Positions 1-6,255 of a stretch of DNA of 6,629 nt are shown in pieces. This DNA is from an uncultured Pseudomonadota bacterium. GTDB lineage: Bacteria; Pseudomonadota; Gammaproteobacteria; Burkholderiales; SG8-39. Position 1 is the stretch's first letter; each line of letters opens with the position of its first letter. A program made the position numbers and the translations under genes. The notes under the pieces were generated by a model, which saw only the letters and a list, made by a program, of their open reading frames with translations, had not been told where the DNA came from and did no database searches. Location: assembly GCA_903864555.1 (NCBI GenBank), contig CAIPGJ010000816.1, forward strand, positions 1-6,629, given 5' to 3'.

Positions 1-210
1 GAGCTTTTGCGAATACAGGCGCGACTCGAAATCCACGCCGCCACCGGGCGAGGTGGCAATGATCCAGCTGACCGGCCGGTTGGGCCAGTCACCGATGCCC
101 TGGGCGAGGCCACTGGCGGAGGTCAGGCTTGCGGCGGCTGCGGTGAGTGCAGCGCAGGCGGTTCGACGTGACATGGTGCTAAATGACACAGGGCGAATGA
201 GTGAACGCAT
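1..210 (-). CDS. Bug/TctC-family solute-binding protein, N-terminal part (runs off the window)
   Basis: Seen: 70 codons read in frame from an ATG at 210 to the left edge, with no stop. The N-terminus has a basic start (MRSLIRPVSF, then SRR), a hydrophobic Ala/Leu-rich core at about residues 17-33, and a likely signal-peptidase site after GLA (residue 36). The mature start reads WPNRPVSWIIATSPGGGVD, matching the conserved start of Bug proteins (W/Y-P-x-R-P-V ... PGG-x-x-D), which is also present in the complete homologue at 2672-3655. Known for the family: periplasmic binding proteins for carboxylates and similar compounds, either working with TctAB permeases or acting as orphan sensors. The start at 210 is preferred over the in-frame ATG at 174 because a perfect AAGGAGG lies 7 bases before it. 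The gene is divergent from 589-900. Ligand unknown; no permease is visible. Confidence 0.88.
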   Translation of the reverse strand, partial: MRSLIRPVSFSTMSRRTACAALTAAAASLTSASGLAQGIGDWPNRPVSWIIATSPGGGVDFESRLYSQKL

Positions 211-217
211 CGGTACC

Positions 218-224
218 CCTCCTT
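218..224 (-). promoter_or_regulatory. Ribosome binding site fixing the start at 210
   Basis: On the minus strand this reads AAGGAGG, a full anti-16S match, followed by a 7-base spacer and the ATG at 210. The alternative in-frame ATG at 174 has no such site. The upstream start adds 12 residues to the basic n-region of the signal peptide. Confidence 0.85.
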
Positions 225-239
225 TTGCCTTTGGTTTTT

Positions 240-263
240 CCCTGCGCCCGGCCGGACGCAGGG
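240..263 (-). promoter_or_regulatory. GC-rich hairpin in the 5' leader of the divergent Bug gene
   Basis: CCCTGCG (240-246) and CGCAGGG (257-263) are complementary and enclose the palindrome CCGGCCGG (248-255), giving an almost continuous stem. Read in the direction of the minus-strand gene it is followed by an A-tract rather than a T-tract, so it is not an intrinsic terminator for that gene. It lies about 30 bases before the ATG, just upstream of the Shine-Dalgarno site. A role in mRNA stability or in exposing the ribosome site is possible but not shown. Confidence 0.45.
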
Positions 264-588
264 CTGGCGGGGATGATACCGCAGGGTGCTTGGCATCTGT
301 GCCAGTGCCACGGGCGTGCGCTGGAATCGCCACCCCTGCCTTGCATCAAGCCCCTTTTCGGCTTCCTTTCCCTTGCTGATACAGTCGGTATTCAACTATC
401 CACTCACGATCCTCATGGCCGCTACAGCGCGCGCGACGGGATGAGTGATACTAGCTGCAGCACCCGGTTGCCTTCTATAGGAAACGCCGCCAATTTGCGT
501 AGGTAGAATGCGTTGCTGCAGTGCGCCCCTTTCGGAGCCAGCCTGAACTGCCATCGATTGCGACTGTCCTAACCTTTCAAGTTCCCAC
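264..588. other. Divergent intergenic region, no gene recognised
   Basis: With the leader hairpin this forms a 378-base gap between two divergent genes and should hold both promoters. I found no sigma-70 pair with acceptable spacing. A lone TAGAAT at 504-509 could be a -10 for the plus-strand gene but has no credible -35 about 17 bases upstream. A short inverted repeat, TGGCA-tctg-TGCCA (291-304), is the only other palindrome of note. Open frames across the stretch have no ribosome site or recognisable protein. Confidence 0.5.
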
Positions 589-900
589 ATGCTCAAATCC
601 CTGCTTCAGTTCATCCTGGTTGCCACCATGGCCATCGTCGGCCTGGTGGGTCTGTTCATCGCCTGGTGGATCGCGGTGTTTGCCGTGGTGCTGGTGGGCG
701 CGTGGGTGGCGTGGCGGCGTTTTTTCCCGCGCTCCCCTGCTGCACGACAGTCGGGCGAAGCCTCCGATCATGAACCGGTGGTGATCGAAGGCCAGTTCGA
801 AGTGGAGCGGGAGGTCGGGACCGCTTCGCCGCCAGAAGCCGGACCGGGTGATGCCTCCGGGCGCGGCAGTTCGCCTCGCGCCATCGACGACCGAAGCTGA
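589..900 (+). CDS. Small membrane protein with acidic C-terminal tail, function unknown
   Basis: Seen: 103 residues. Residues 5-42 are almost entirely hydrophobic (containing FIAWWIAVFAVVLVGAWVAW), long enough for two closely packed transmembrane helices or a hairpin. They are followed by a basic stop-transfer cluster (R43, R44, R48) and a hydrophilic, disorder-prone tail of about 55 residues rich in Pro, Gly, Glu and Ser. The positive-inside rule puts the tail in the cytoplasm. The tail contains PVVIEGQFEVE (63-73), which resembles a short V-I-E/D-G-E/Q-F/Y-x-V motif I associate with small uncharacterised proteobacterial membrane proteins; that link is from memory. No clear Shine-Dalgarno precedes the ATG at 589, and the internal Met14 has none either, so the start is uncertain. 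It precedes the desaturase by 132 bases, enough for a separate promoter. No function is assigned. Confidence 0.62.
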   Translation: MLKSLLQFILVATMAIVGLVGLFIAWWIAVFAVVLVGAWVAWRRFFPRSPAARQSGEASDHEPVVIEGQFEVEREVGTASPPEAGPGDASGRGSSPRAIDDRS

Positions 901-1032
901 GCCAGATTCCCACTGATTCTTAAGGTATTTCCGAGTTTTTGAGCAGGGTATTTATGTTGTGATGCAGGTGGGGATCGCACTCCGGGGGGGATATACTGGG
1001 CCCCCTGCCGATTCAATTCGGGGAGCATATTT

Positions 1033-2220
1033 ATGGACTGGAATTTCCTGTTTTTTGGCGTGTTTGACCTGCCCTGGTGGGGCTTTGTGCTGGTGGCCCT
1101 GGGGCTCACGCACATCACCATCAGTGCCGTCACGCTGTTCCTGCACCGTGCCCAGGCACACCGCGCCATGGAACTGCACGCCATACCGAGCCACTTTTTC
1201 CGCCTCTGGCTGTGGATGACCACGGGCATGGTGACGCGCGAATGGGTGGCGGTGCACCGCAAGCACCACGCCAAGTGCGAAACCGCCGAAGATCCGCACA
1301 GCCCGATGTTCTACGGCATCAACCAGGTGCTGTTCGGCGGCGTGCTGCTCTACGTCAAGGAAAAGAAGAACCCCGAGACCATCGAGCGCTACGGCTCGGG
1401 TACGCCCGATGACTGGCTCGAGCGCAATGTCTATTCGCGCTTCATGGTCCACGGCATCGTCACCATGGGCCTGATCAACGTGGTGCTGTTCGGCTTCATC
1501 CCGGGCCTGCTGATCCTGGGCACGCAGATCATCTGGATTCCCTTCTGGGCAGCCGGTGTCATCAACGGCGTGGGCCACTACTACGGCTATCGCAACCAGC
1601 ACACGCCGGACACCAGCACCAACATCGTGCCGATCGGCATCCTCATCGGTGGCGAGGAACTGCACAACAACCACCACGCGCATGCTACCTCGGCGAAGTT
1701 CTCCAGCAAATGGTACGAGTTCGACATCGGCTGGGTGTACATCCAGATCCTGCAGGCCCTGGGCCTGTGCAAGGTGAAGCATGTGGCGCCGGTCCCGCGC
1801 ATTGCCGATCCCAAGGCGTCGGTGGATGCCGGTTTGCTGGAGGCGGTGATCCGCAACCGCTACGACGTGCTGGCGCATTACGCGGTGTCGCTCAAGCAGG
1901 CCATGGGCGAGGAGTTGCAGCGGCTGCGCCAGAGCGCCCCGCTGGAGGCCGAGCGCCTGGATTCACTCAAATCCTCGCTGCGTCGCGACGAGTCGCTGCT
2001 CAGCCAGACCGAGCGCGAAGAGCTCGCCGTTGCACTGGCCCCGTCACCGACGCTGCAGAAGCTGGTAGCCATGCGCGGCGAGCTGACCGAGCTGTGGAGC
2101 CGCTCCATGGCTTCCAAGGAACAGCTGGTGGCGCAGTTGCAGGACTGGTGCCATCGTGCCGAGCAAAGCGGCATCGCGCCGCTGGCGCGTTTCTCCGAAC
2201 GGCTGCGCTCCTACGCCTGA
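1033..2220 (+). CDS. Membrane fatty acid (acyl-CoA/acyl-lipid) desaturase, DesA type, with C-terminal extension
   Basis: Role (family knowledge): a di-iron, oxygen-dependent integral membrane enzyme that introduces a cis double bond into saturated acyl chains, adjusting membrane fluidity. Seen: 395 residues with the three histidine clusters of the family: HRAQAH (38-43), HRKHH (75-79) and HNNHH (211-215). The extra ligand His182 lies in GVGHYYGYRN. Hydrophobic segments at about 14-36, 52-67 and two around 140-180 fit the four-helix fold. The catalytic domain ends near residue 255. Residues about 260-395 form a polar, mostly helical, Glu/Arg/Leu-rich extension absent from a minimal desaturase. 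Its last 25 residues (W372, SGI 379-381, F387, LR 391-392) recall the C-terminal end of ISL3-type transposases. The start is supported by GGGGAG (1020-1025), 7 bases before the ATG. The gene is apparently monocistronic, with a strong terminator 18 bases after the stop. Chain length and double-bond position cannot be predicted. Confidence 0.93.
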   Translation: MDWNFLFFGVFDLPWWGFVLVALGLTHITISAVTLFLHRAQAHRAMELHAIPSHFFRLWLWMTTGMVTREWVAVHRKHHAKCETAEDPHSPMFYGINQVLFGGVLLYVKEKKNPETIERYGSGTPDDWLERNVYSRFMVHGIVTMGLINVVLFGFIPGLLILGTQIIWIPFWAAGVINGVGHYYGYRNQHTPDTSTNIVPIGILIGGEELHNNHHAHATSAKFSSKWYEFDIGWVYIQILQALGLCKVKHVAPVPRIADPKASVDAGLLEAVIRNRYDVLAHYAVSLKQAMGEELQRLRQSAPLEAERLDSLKSSLRRDESLLSQTEREELAVALAPSPTLQKLVAMRGELTELWSRSMASKEQLVAQLQDWCHRAEQSGIAPLARFSERLRSYA

Positions 2221-2238
2221 TGGGTCGGTGTTACAGGC

Positions 2239-2265
2239 AAAAAGCCGGGCCATGCCCGGCTTTTT
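2239..2265 (+). terminator. Intrinsic terminator after the desaturase gene
   Basis: AAAAAGCCGGGC (2239-2250) pairs perfectly with GCCCGGCTTTTT (2254-2265) around a CAT loop: a 7-bp GC core with an A-tract before it and a T-tract after it. The symmetry means it could act in both directions, although no convergent gene faces it. Confidence 0.92.
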
Positions 2266-2288
2266 GTTTCAGGGCCTGGCCGTTGGTG

Positions 2289-2313
2289 TTAACCCCCTTG
2301 TCAAAGGGGGCCC
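2289..2313 (+). repeat. Left terminal inverted repeat of the 2289-2566 element
   Basis: Begins TTAACCCCC and ends GGGGGCCC. It folds on itself as a 7-bp stem (CCCCCTT/AAGGGGG) with a GTCA loop. It differs from the inverted right end at one position, the third base (TTA versus TTT). Confidence 0.85.
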
Positions 2314-2541
2314 TCATTTACGTCAATGAGGCGCGTGAGCGCGAGCGGGGGGATTTTGACCAACCGGGCTGGTTTCATTGGTTTTTCCGGCTCTGTATGA
2401 GCCCCGCACATGCTTATTGCCTTGTGGCGGGAATGGCGCGAGAAGAAGTTCGGGCATCGACCTGACCGTGACTGGCGTGATGCAAGACAGCGGGAGAAAA
2501 TCCCCCGCTCGTTCGCTGCGCTCACCCCGCCACGAAACGGC

Positions 2542-2566
2542 GGGCCCCCTTTGACAAGGGGGTAAA
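2542..2566 (-). repeat. Right terminal inverted repeat of the 2289-2566 element
   Basis: On the minus strand this begins TTTACCCCC and ends GGGGGCCC. With two flanking bases, its outer 21 bases (GGTTTACCCCC through CAAAGG) are identical to the start of the repeat unit at 6361-6408, so the two repeat regions are related. Confidence 0.85.
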
Positions 2567-2593
2567 CCGCGCCGCGGCCATGTCTCCCCGGAA

Positions 2594-2609
2594 TCCGGCC
2601 CACGCCGGA
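2594..2609. other. Short stem-loop in the leader region of the Bug/GMC operon
   Basis: TCCGGC (2594-2599) and GCCGGA (2604-2609) form a 6-bp stem with a CCAC loop between the repeat element and the operon start. There is no T-tract, so it is not a terminator. It could be an operator-like inverted repeat or a leader structure; nothing in the sequence decides this. Confidence 0.25.
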
Positions 2610-2671
2610 GCCGCCTCCAGCACTTTGCGAGATAATGTCTGGCTGCCATTGCACTATCCTGGAGAAACACC

Positions 2672-3655
2672 ATGTCCACACGCCGCGGGGCCCGCGCTCT
2701 CACTGCCCTCACCGTCCTGACCGCCCTCGCCACCATGGCCGGGCCCGTCCTCGCGCAGAACTACCCCACCCGTCCGGTGCGCATCGTCACCGCCTTCCCG
2801 CCCGGCGGCCCGACCGACCTGCTCGCTCGCCCTGTCGGCGCCAAGCTGCAGGAAGCTTTGGGACAGCCTTTCATCGTCGATTACAAGCCCGGTGGCAATG
2901 CCGTGATCGGCACGGACTTCGTGGCCAAGTCGGCCCCCGACGGCTACACCCTGCTGCTGATCCCGCCCTCGCACACCACCAACCCGTCCACCCAGAAATC
3001 GCTGCCCTATGACACGCTGAAGGACTTCACCGGTGTCAGCGGCGTGGCCAACGGCCTGGTGGTGCTGATCACCCATCCCAAGCTGGCGGTGAACAGCGTG
3101 AAGGACATCATCGCCATGGCCAAGGCCAGCCCGGGCAAGCTGAACTACGCCTCCTCCGGCACCGGCGGCTCGCTGCACCTGGGCGGGGAATTGTTCAAGA
3201 TGCTGGCCGGCATCGACATGGTGCATGTCGCCTACAAGGGCGCCGCGCCGGCGCTGCAGGATGTGGTCGCCGGCACTGCCGACCTGATGTTCATCTCGGT
3301 CGCTCCGGCAGTAGCCCAGATCAAATCGGGCAAGGTGCGCCTGATGGCGGTGGGCAGCCTGAAGCGCTCGGCCACCTATCCGGACATCCCCACGGTGGCC
3401 GAATCCGGACTGGCCAAATTCGAAGTCGGCTCCGACTATGGCCTGCTCGCCCCCGGCGCCACGCCGCGCCCGGTGATCACCCGCCTCAATGGCGCCATGG
3501 AAAAGCTGCTGGCCCTGCCCGACATCAAGCAGATCTTCAACAACATCGGCGTCGAGCCCTGGCACACCACCCCCGAGGCCCACAGCGCCTGGGTGCGGGA
3601 CGAAGTGAACAAGTGGTCGGCCGTGGCAAAAGCCATCAAGTACGTGCCGGAATAA
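2672..3655 (+). CDS. Tripartite tricarboxylate transporter (Bug/TctC) family solute-binding protein
   Basis: Role (family knowledge): a periplasmic binding protein that captures a small, usually carboxylated or otherwise polar, ligand; many Burkholderiales members are orphans without TctA/TctB partners. Seen: 327 residues, the normal length. The signal peptide has basic STRRGAR, a hydrophobic core at about 9-27, and a predicted cut after VLA (28/29). The mature start YPTRPVRIVTAFPPGGPTD (31-49) has the hallmark PPGG-x-x-D ligand loop. SSGTGGS (161-167), the YKGAAPALQDVVAG segment starting at 188, and a P-D-I-P-T-V-A-E-S-G segment follow in family order. A TGGAG ribosome site lies 7 bases before the ATG. 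It is the first gene of an apparent operon: 113 bases separate it from the subunit 3 gene, and I see no terminator between them. Its position suggests it handles the substrate or product of the downstream dehydrogenase (inference). Confidence 0.94.
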   Translation: MSTRRGARALTALTVLTALATMAGPVLAQNYPTRPVRIVTAFPPGGPTDLLARPVGAKLQEALGQPFIVDYKPGGNAVIGTDFVAKSAPDGYTLLLIPPSHTTNPSTQKSLPYDTLKDFTGVSGVANGLVVLITHPKLAVNSVKDIIAMAKASPGKLNYASSGTGGSLHLGGELFKMLAGIDMVHVAYKGAAPALQDVVAGTADLMFISVAPAVAQIKSGKVRLMAVGSLKRSATYPDIPTVAESGLAKFEVGSDYGLLAPGATPRPVITRLNGAMEKLLALPDIKQIFNNIGVEPWHTTPEAHSAWVRDEVNKWSAVAKAIKYVPE

Positions 3656-3672
3656 GCCGCAAGGGCAACGCG

Positions 3673-3701
3673 GCGCCCGGCAGCAGCCATGCACCGGGCG
3701 C
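3673..3701 (+). other. Intercistronic stem-loop between the Bug gene and the subunit 3 gene
   Basis: GCGCCCGG (3673-3680) pairs perfectly with CCGGGCGC (3694-3701) around a 13-base loop, starting 17 bases after the Bug stop codon. There is no T-tract after it. In operons led by a binding-protein gene such stems often protect the upstream message, giving more binding protein than enzyme; that role is inferred here. Confidence 0.5.
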
Positions 3702-3768
3702 ACACTGGCAGCATCACCCACACAGCAGCACTCGAACCAACCGCATCAACCACAACAAGGGGGAGTAC

Positions 3769-4434
3769 ATGGGAGAGTCCGCACAGGACCAGGGAGACTC
3801 GGGCGAAACCTTTCGCTACCTGAGCCAGCGTGAAGTGCGTTTCCTGGACGCAGCCGTTGCCCGCCTCATACCGGCCGATGACCTCGGACCGGGTGCCAAA
3901 GAGGCCGGCGTCACCATCTTCATCGACCACCAGCTCGACACCGCCTACGGCAGTTTCGCGCGCGCCTATCGCCAGGGGCCATTCGCCGAGGGCACGCCGC
4001 AGCAGGGCTTCCAGTCGCCGCTGACGCCGAAGGAAATCTACCGCGAATCCATCCGCGAAATCGATGCCTTCTGCACCAAGCAGCACGGCAAGGCCTTCGC
4101 CAGCCTGCCCGCGGCGGAGCAGGATGCCCTGCTGAAACAGCTGGAGTCGGACAAGTTCGAGATGCAGTGCGTCGGATCGAAGACCTTCTTCGACCTGCTG
4201 CTGAAGAACACCTTCGAGGGTTTCTTCAGCGACCCCATCCACGGCGGCAACAAGGACAAGGTCGGCTGGCGTCTGATCTGCTTCCCCGGGGTCGCCTCTT
4301 CGTCCTACCCCAAGCTGATGCAGTTGCACAACCAGCCTTACAAGGTGCACCCGGTGAGCATTCTGGACATCACCCAGAAGGGCGCCAAGGTGGATGCACA
4401 GGGCTACGCCGTGCACCCGCCCATCCAGGACTGA
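3769..4434 (+). CDS. Gluconate 2-dehydrogenase subunit 3 family protein (small subunit of a GMC dehydrogenase)
   Basis: Role (family knowledge): the small or gamma subunit that pairs with a GMC-type flavoprotein, aiding its folding and, when it carries a Tat signal, its export. Seen: 221 residues. An N-terminal block, FRYLSQREVRFLDAAVARLI (16-35), followed by P-A-D-D-L-G-P-G-A-K-E-A-G and a segment V-T-I-F-I-D-H-Q-L, is the usual family opening. The C-terminal SDPIHGGNKDKVGWRLICFPG matches the conserved P-x-x-GGN-x-x-x-x-GW-x-x-x-x-x-PG block. Cysteines are C102, C134 and C171. Oddity: there is no twin-arginine signal or hydrophobic segment at the N-terminus. Extending upstream in frame to an ATG at 3613 adds only polar residues and overlaps the Bug gene. 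The start at 3769 is chosen for the AAGGGGGAG immediately upstream. The GMC gene follows after a 30-base gap. Confidence 0.88.
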   Translation: MGESAQDQGDSGETFRYLSQREVRFLDAAVARLIPADDLGPGAKEAGVTIFIDHQLDTAYGSFARAYRQGPFAEGTPQQGFQSPLTPKEIYRESIREIDAFCTKQHGKAFASLPAAEQDALLKQLESDKFEMQCVGSKTFFDLLLKNTFEGFFSDPIHGGNKDKVGWRLICFPGVASSSYPKLMQLHNQPYKVHPVSILDITQKGAKVDAQGYAVHPPIQD

Positions 4435-4464
4435 GCGAACAAGAACCAAGGAGAGGATAACAAC

Positions 4465-6231
4465 ATGACAGCAACCAAACTCAAGCCCGTGGACGCCGTG
4501 GTCGTCGGTGTCGGTGTCGCCGGGTCCATCATCTGCAAGGAACTCGCCAACGCCGGCCTGCGCGTGATCGGCATCGAGCGCGGCCGCATGCTCGAATCGC
4601 GCAACGACTTCGCCATGCCCTACGCGCATGACGAACTACGCTACGAGGGCCACCGCAGCGACATCCTGCAGAACCTGGCGCGCGAGACGCTCACCTTCCG
4701 CAATGTGCCGAGCGAGACGGCCCTACCGATGCGCCTGCACGGCTCGTTCAAGATAGGCGAAGTGGTCGGCGGCGCCGGCATCCACTGGGGCGGCGTGTCA
4801 CTGCGCTTTTTGCCCTGGGACTTCAAGACGCGCAGCGCCACCGAGGAACGCTATGGCAAGGAACAGTTCCCCGAGGACTGCACCAGCCAGGACTGGCCGA
4901 TCACCTTCGACGAGATCGAGCCCTACTACGACCAGTACGAGAACATCTACGGCATCGGCGGCAAGGCCGGCAACCTGAACGGCGAAATCCAGAAGGGCGG
5001 CAACCCCTTCGAGGGCCCGCGCTCGCGCGAATTCCCCAATCCGCCCACCGAAGCGAATTACGCCGGCCAGCTGTTCGGTGACGCGGCCAAGTCCATGGGC
5101 TACATCCCCTGGTCCACGCCCACCGCGGGCATGACCCAGGCCTACACCAACACCTACCGCCTGCACCTGGGCGAGTGCGTGCGCGGCGGCTTCTGCACCG
5201 GCCACGGCTGCGCCATGGACGCCAAGGCCACCCCCATCACCACGGTGGTGCCTTCACTGGCCAAGCACGAGAACTTCGAGCTGCGCACGCTGTGCAACGT
5301 GATCCGCATCAACAAGGATTCCGACGGCAAGCGCGCCACCGGCGTCACCTACATCGACGCCCGCGGCCGCGAGATCGAGCAGCCGGCCGACATTGTGGTG
5401 ATCACCTCCTACGCCTTCAACAACACGCGCCTGTTGCTGCTCTCGGGCATCGGCAAGCCCTACGACCCGGTGTCCGGCACCGGCGTGGTGGGCCGCAACT
5501 ACGCCTACCAGACCTCCAGCCACACGCGCCTGTTCTTCGATGACAAGGTGTTCAACCCCTTCATGGGCGGCGCGGCGCTGGGCACGGCCATCGACGAGTT
5601 CAACGGCGACAACTTCGACCACTCCGGCCTCGGTTTCGTCGGCGGCGCCTTCATCAACTCCTATGGCGGCGGCGCGCCACCCATCCGCGTGCGCCCGGTC
5701 CCCGACGGCACACCGGCCTGGGGTTCGGAGTGGAAGAAGGCCGTCTCCAAGTATTACGTGCGCAACTTCAGCATCACCGCCCATGGCAGCTGCCAGAGCT
5801 ACCGCACGCATTACCTGGACCTCGACCCGACCTACAAGGACGCCTACGGCCTGCCGCTGGTGCGCCTCACCTATGACTGGCACGACAACGAGAAGAAGAT
5901 GTCGGCCTATCTCACCAAGAAGTCGGCCGAGATCGGCAAGCTGCTCAACCCCACCCACATGGCGGCGCATGCCGTGGGCGGCAAGTACAGCATCGTGCCC
6001 TACCAGAGCACCCACAACACCGGCGGCGTGGTGATGGGCGCGGACCCCGCCACCAGCGTGGTGAACAAGTACCTGCAGTGCTGGGACGTGCCCAATGTCT
6101 TCGTGGTGGGCGGCAGCGCCTTCCCGCAGAACGGCTCGGCCAACCCCACCGCCACCATCGGCGCACTGGCCTGCTGGGCCGCCGACGGCATCAAAGAGGA
6201 ATACCTCAAGCGGCCCGGTCCGCTGGTGTAA
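4465..6231 (+). CDS. GMC-family FAD-dependent oxidoreductase (catalytic subunit; gluconate/fructose/glucoside dehydrogenase type)
   Basis: Role (family knowledge): FAD-dependent oxidation of a hydroxyl group on a sugar, sugar acid, glycoside or alcohol, with electrons passed to a carrier. Seen: 588 residues. The FAD Rossmann motif is VVVGVGVAG (G15, G17, G20), with the acidic ribose-binding residue at E38 in GIERG. VVGGAGIHWGG (100-110) is the second flavin-contact block, with the HW typical of the subunit 3-dependent branch. C238, C244 and C249 (C-x5-C-x4-C) lie where electron-transferring members carry an iron-sulfur cluster. The C-terminal catalytic region has the likely base His517 in STHNTGGVVMG and Asn560 in NGSANPTAT. 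There is no signal peptide. AAGGAGAGG (4448-4456) precedes the ATG by 8 bases. It is the last gene of the operon, ended by the terminator at 6256-6282, and no cytochrome c gene follows in the window. Substrate unknown; electrons could go to quinone or an unlinked cytochrome. Confidence 0.93.
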   Translation: MTATKLKPVDAVVVGVGVAGSIICKELANAGLRVIGIERGRMLESRNDFAMPYAHDELRYEGHRSDILQNLARETLTFRNVPSETALPMRLHGSFKIGEVVGGAGIHWGGVSLRFLPWDFKTRSATEERYGKEQFPEDCTSQDWPITFDEIEPYYDQYENIYGIGGKAGNLNGEIQKGGNPFEGPRSREFPNPPTEANYAGQLFGDAAKSMGYIPWSTPTAGMTQAYTNTYRLHLGECVRGGFCTGHGCAMDAKATPITTVVPSLAKHENFELRTLCNVIRINKDSDGKRATGVTYIDARGREIEQPADIVVITSYAFNNTRLLLLSGIGKPYDPVSGTGVVGRNYAYQTSSHTRLFFDDKVFNPFMGGAALGTAIDEFNGDNFDHSGLGFVGGAFINSYGGGAPPIRVRPVPDGTPAWGSEWKKAVSKYYVRNFSITAHGSCQSYRTHYLDLDPTYKDAYGLPLVRLTYDWHDNEKKMSAYLTKKSAEIGKLLNPTHMAAHAVGGKYSIVPYQSTHNTGGVVMGADPATSVVNKYLQCWDVPNVFVVGGSAFPQNGSANPTATIGALACWAADGIKEEYLKRPGPLV

Positions 6232-6255
6232 GCCTGCCTGCAGTCAGTACACCCG

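Larger units (their letters stand above)
2289..2566. mobile_element. MITE-like non-coding element with nested inverted repeats
   Basis: The ends (2289-2313 and 2542-2566) are inverted copies matching at 24 of 25 positions, each built on the near-palindrome CCCCCTTGTCAAAGGGGG. Inside each end there is a second hairpin at the same place but with a different stem: CCTCATT/AATGAGG (2312-2331) on the left and CCCGCC/GGCGGG (2526-2544) on the right. Further in is a second inverted repeat: GTGAGCGC (2335-2342) and the G-rich GAGCG...ATTTT block (2343-2357) match, inverted, 2518-2525 and 2497-2510, with one G of length difference. The centre (about 2358-2496) is unique here. No transposase gene or convincing ORF lies inside, and I see no clear target-site duplication. 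Related sequence lies at 6313-6408. 'MITE-like' describes the architecture; mobility is inferred. It sits 105 bases upstream of the operon beginning at 2672. Confidence 0.7.

Noticed and set aside
240..263. Intrinsic terminator
   Set aside because: The stem is good, but the run of T lies before it on the plus strand and nothing plus-oriented ends there. For the minus strand it is followed by A residues.
291..307. Sigma-54 type promoter (TGGCAC on the minus strand)
   Set aside because: The GG and GC doublets are not at the required 10-base spacing in either register.
984..1005. Promoter with TATACT at 992-997 for the desaturase
   Set aside because: There is no -35 match 16-18 bases upstream (the nearest, TTGTGA at 957-962, is 29 bases away). 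The hexamer sits between a G-run and a C-run that could pair, so it was not called.
952..1878. Long open frame on the minus strand (308 codons) opposite the desaturase
   Set aside because: It is the complement of a gene with three clear histidine boxes. Its His/Val/Asp-rich translation is typical antisense of GC-rich coding DNA and shows no family signature.
2301..2736. Overlapping minus-strand frames through the 2289-2566 element
   Set aside because: They read through inverted repeats and hairpins, have no ribosome site, and use two different frames over the same bases. They are by-products of the repeat.
2654..3721. 355-codon minus-strand frame opposite the Bug gene
   Set aside because: It mirrors a complete, signal-peptide-bearing Bug protein on the plus strand. 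The translation is Gly/His/Arg-rich without domains.
3613..3768. Upstream start for the subunit 3 gene
   Set aside because: It would overlap the 3' end of the Bug gene and adds about 52 polar residues with no signal peptide, while a strong ribosome site precedes the ATG at 3769.
3436..4629. 397-codon open frame on the minus strand across the Bug 3' end, the subunit 3 gene and the GMC start
   Set aside because: It spans three recognisable plus-strand genes and two gaps. Its length reflects high third-position GC, and no motif was recognised.
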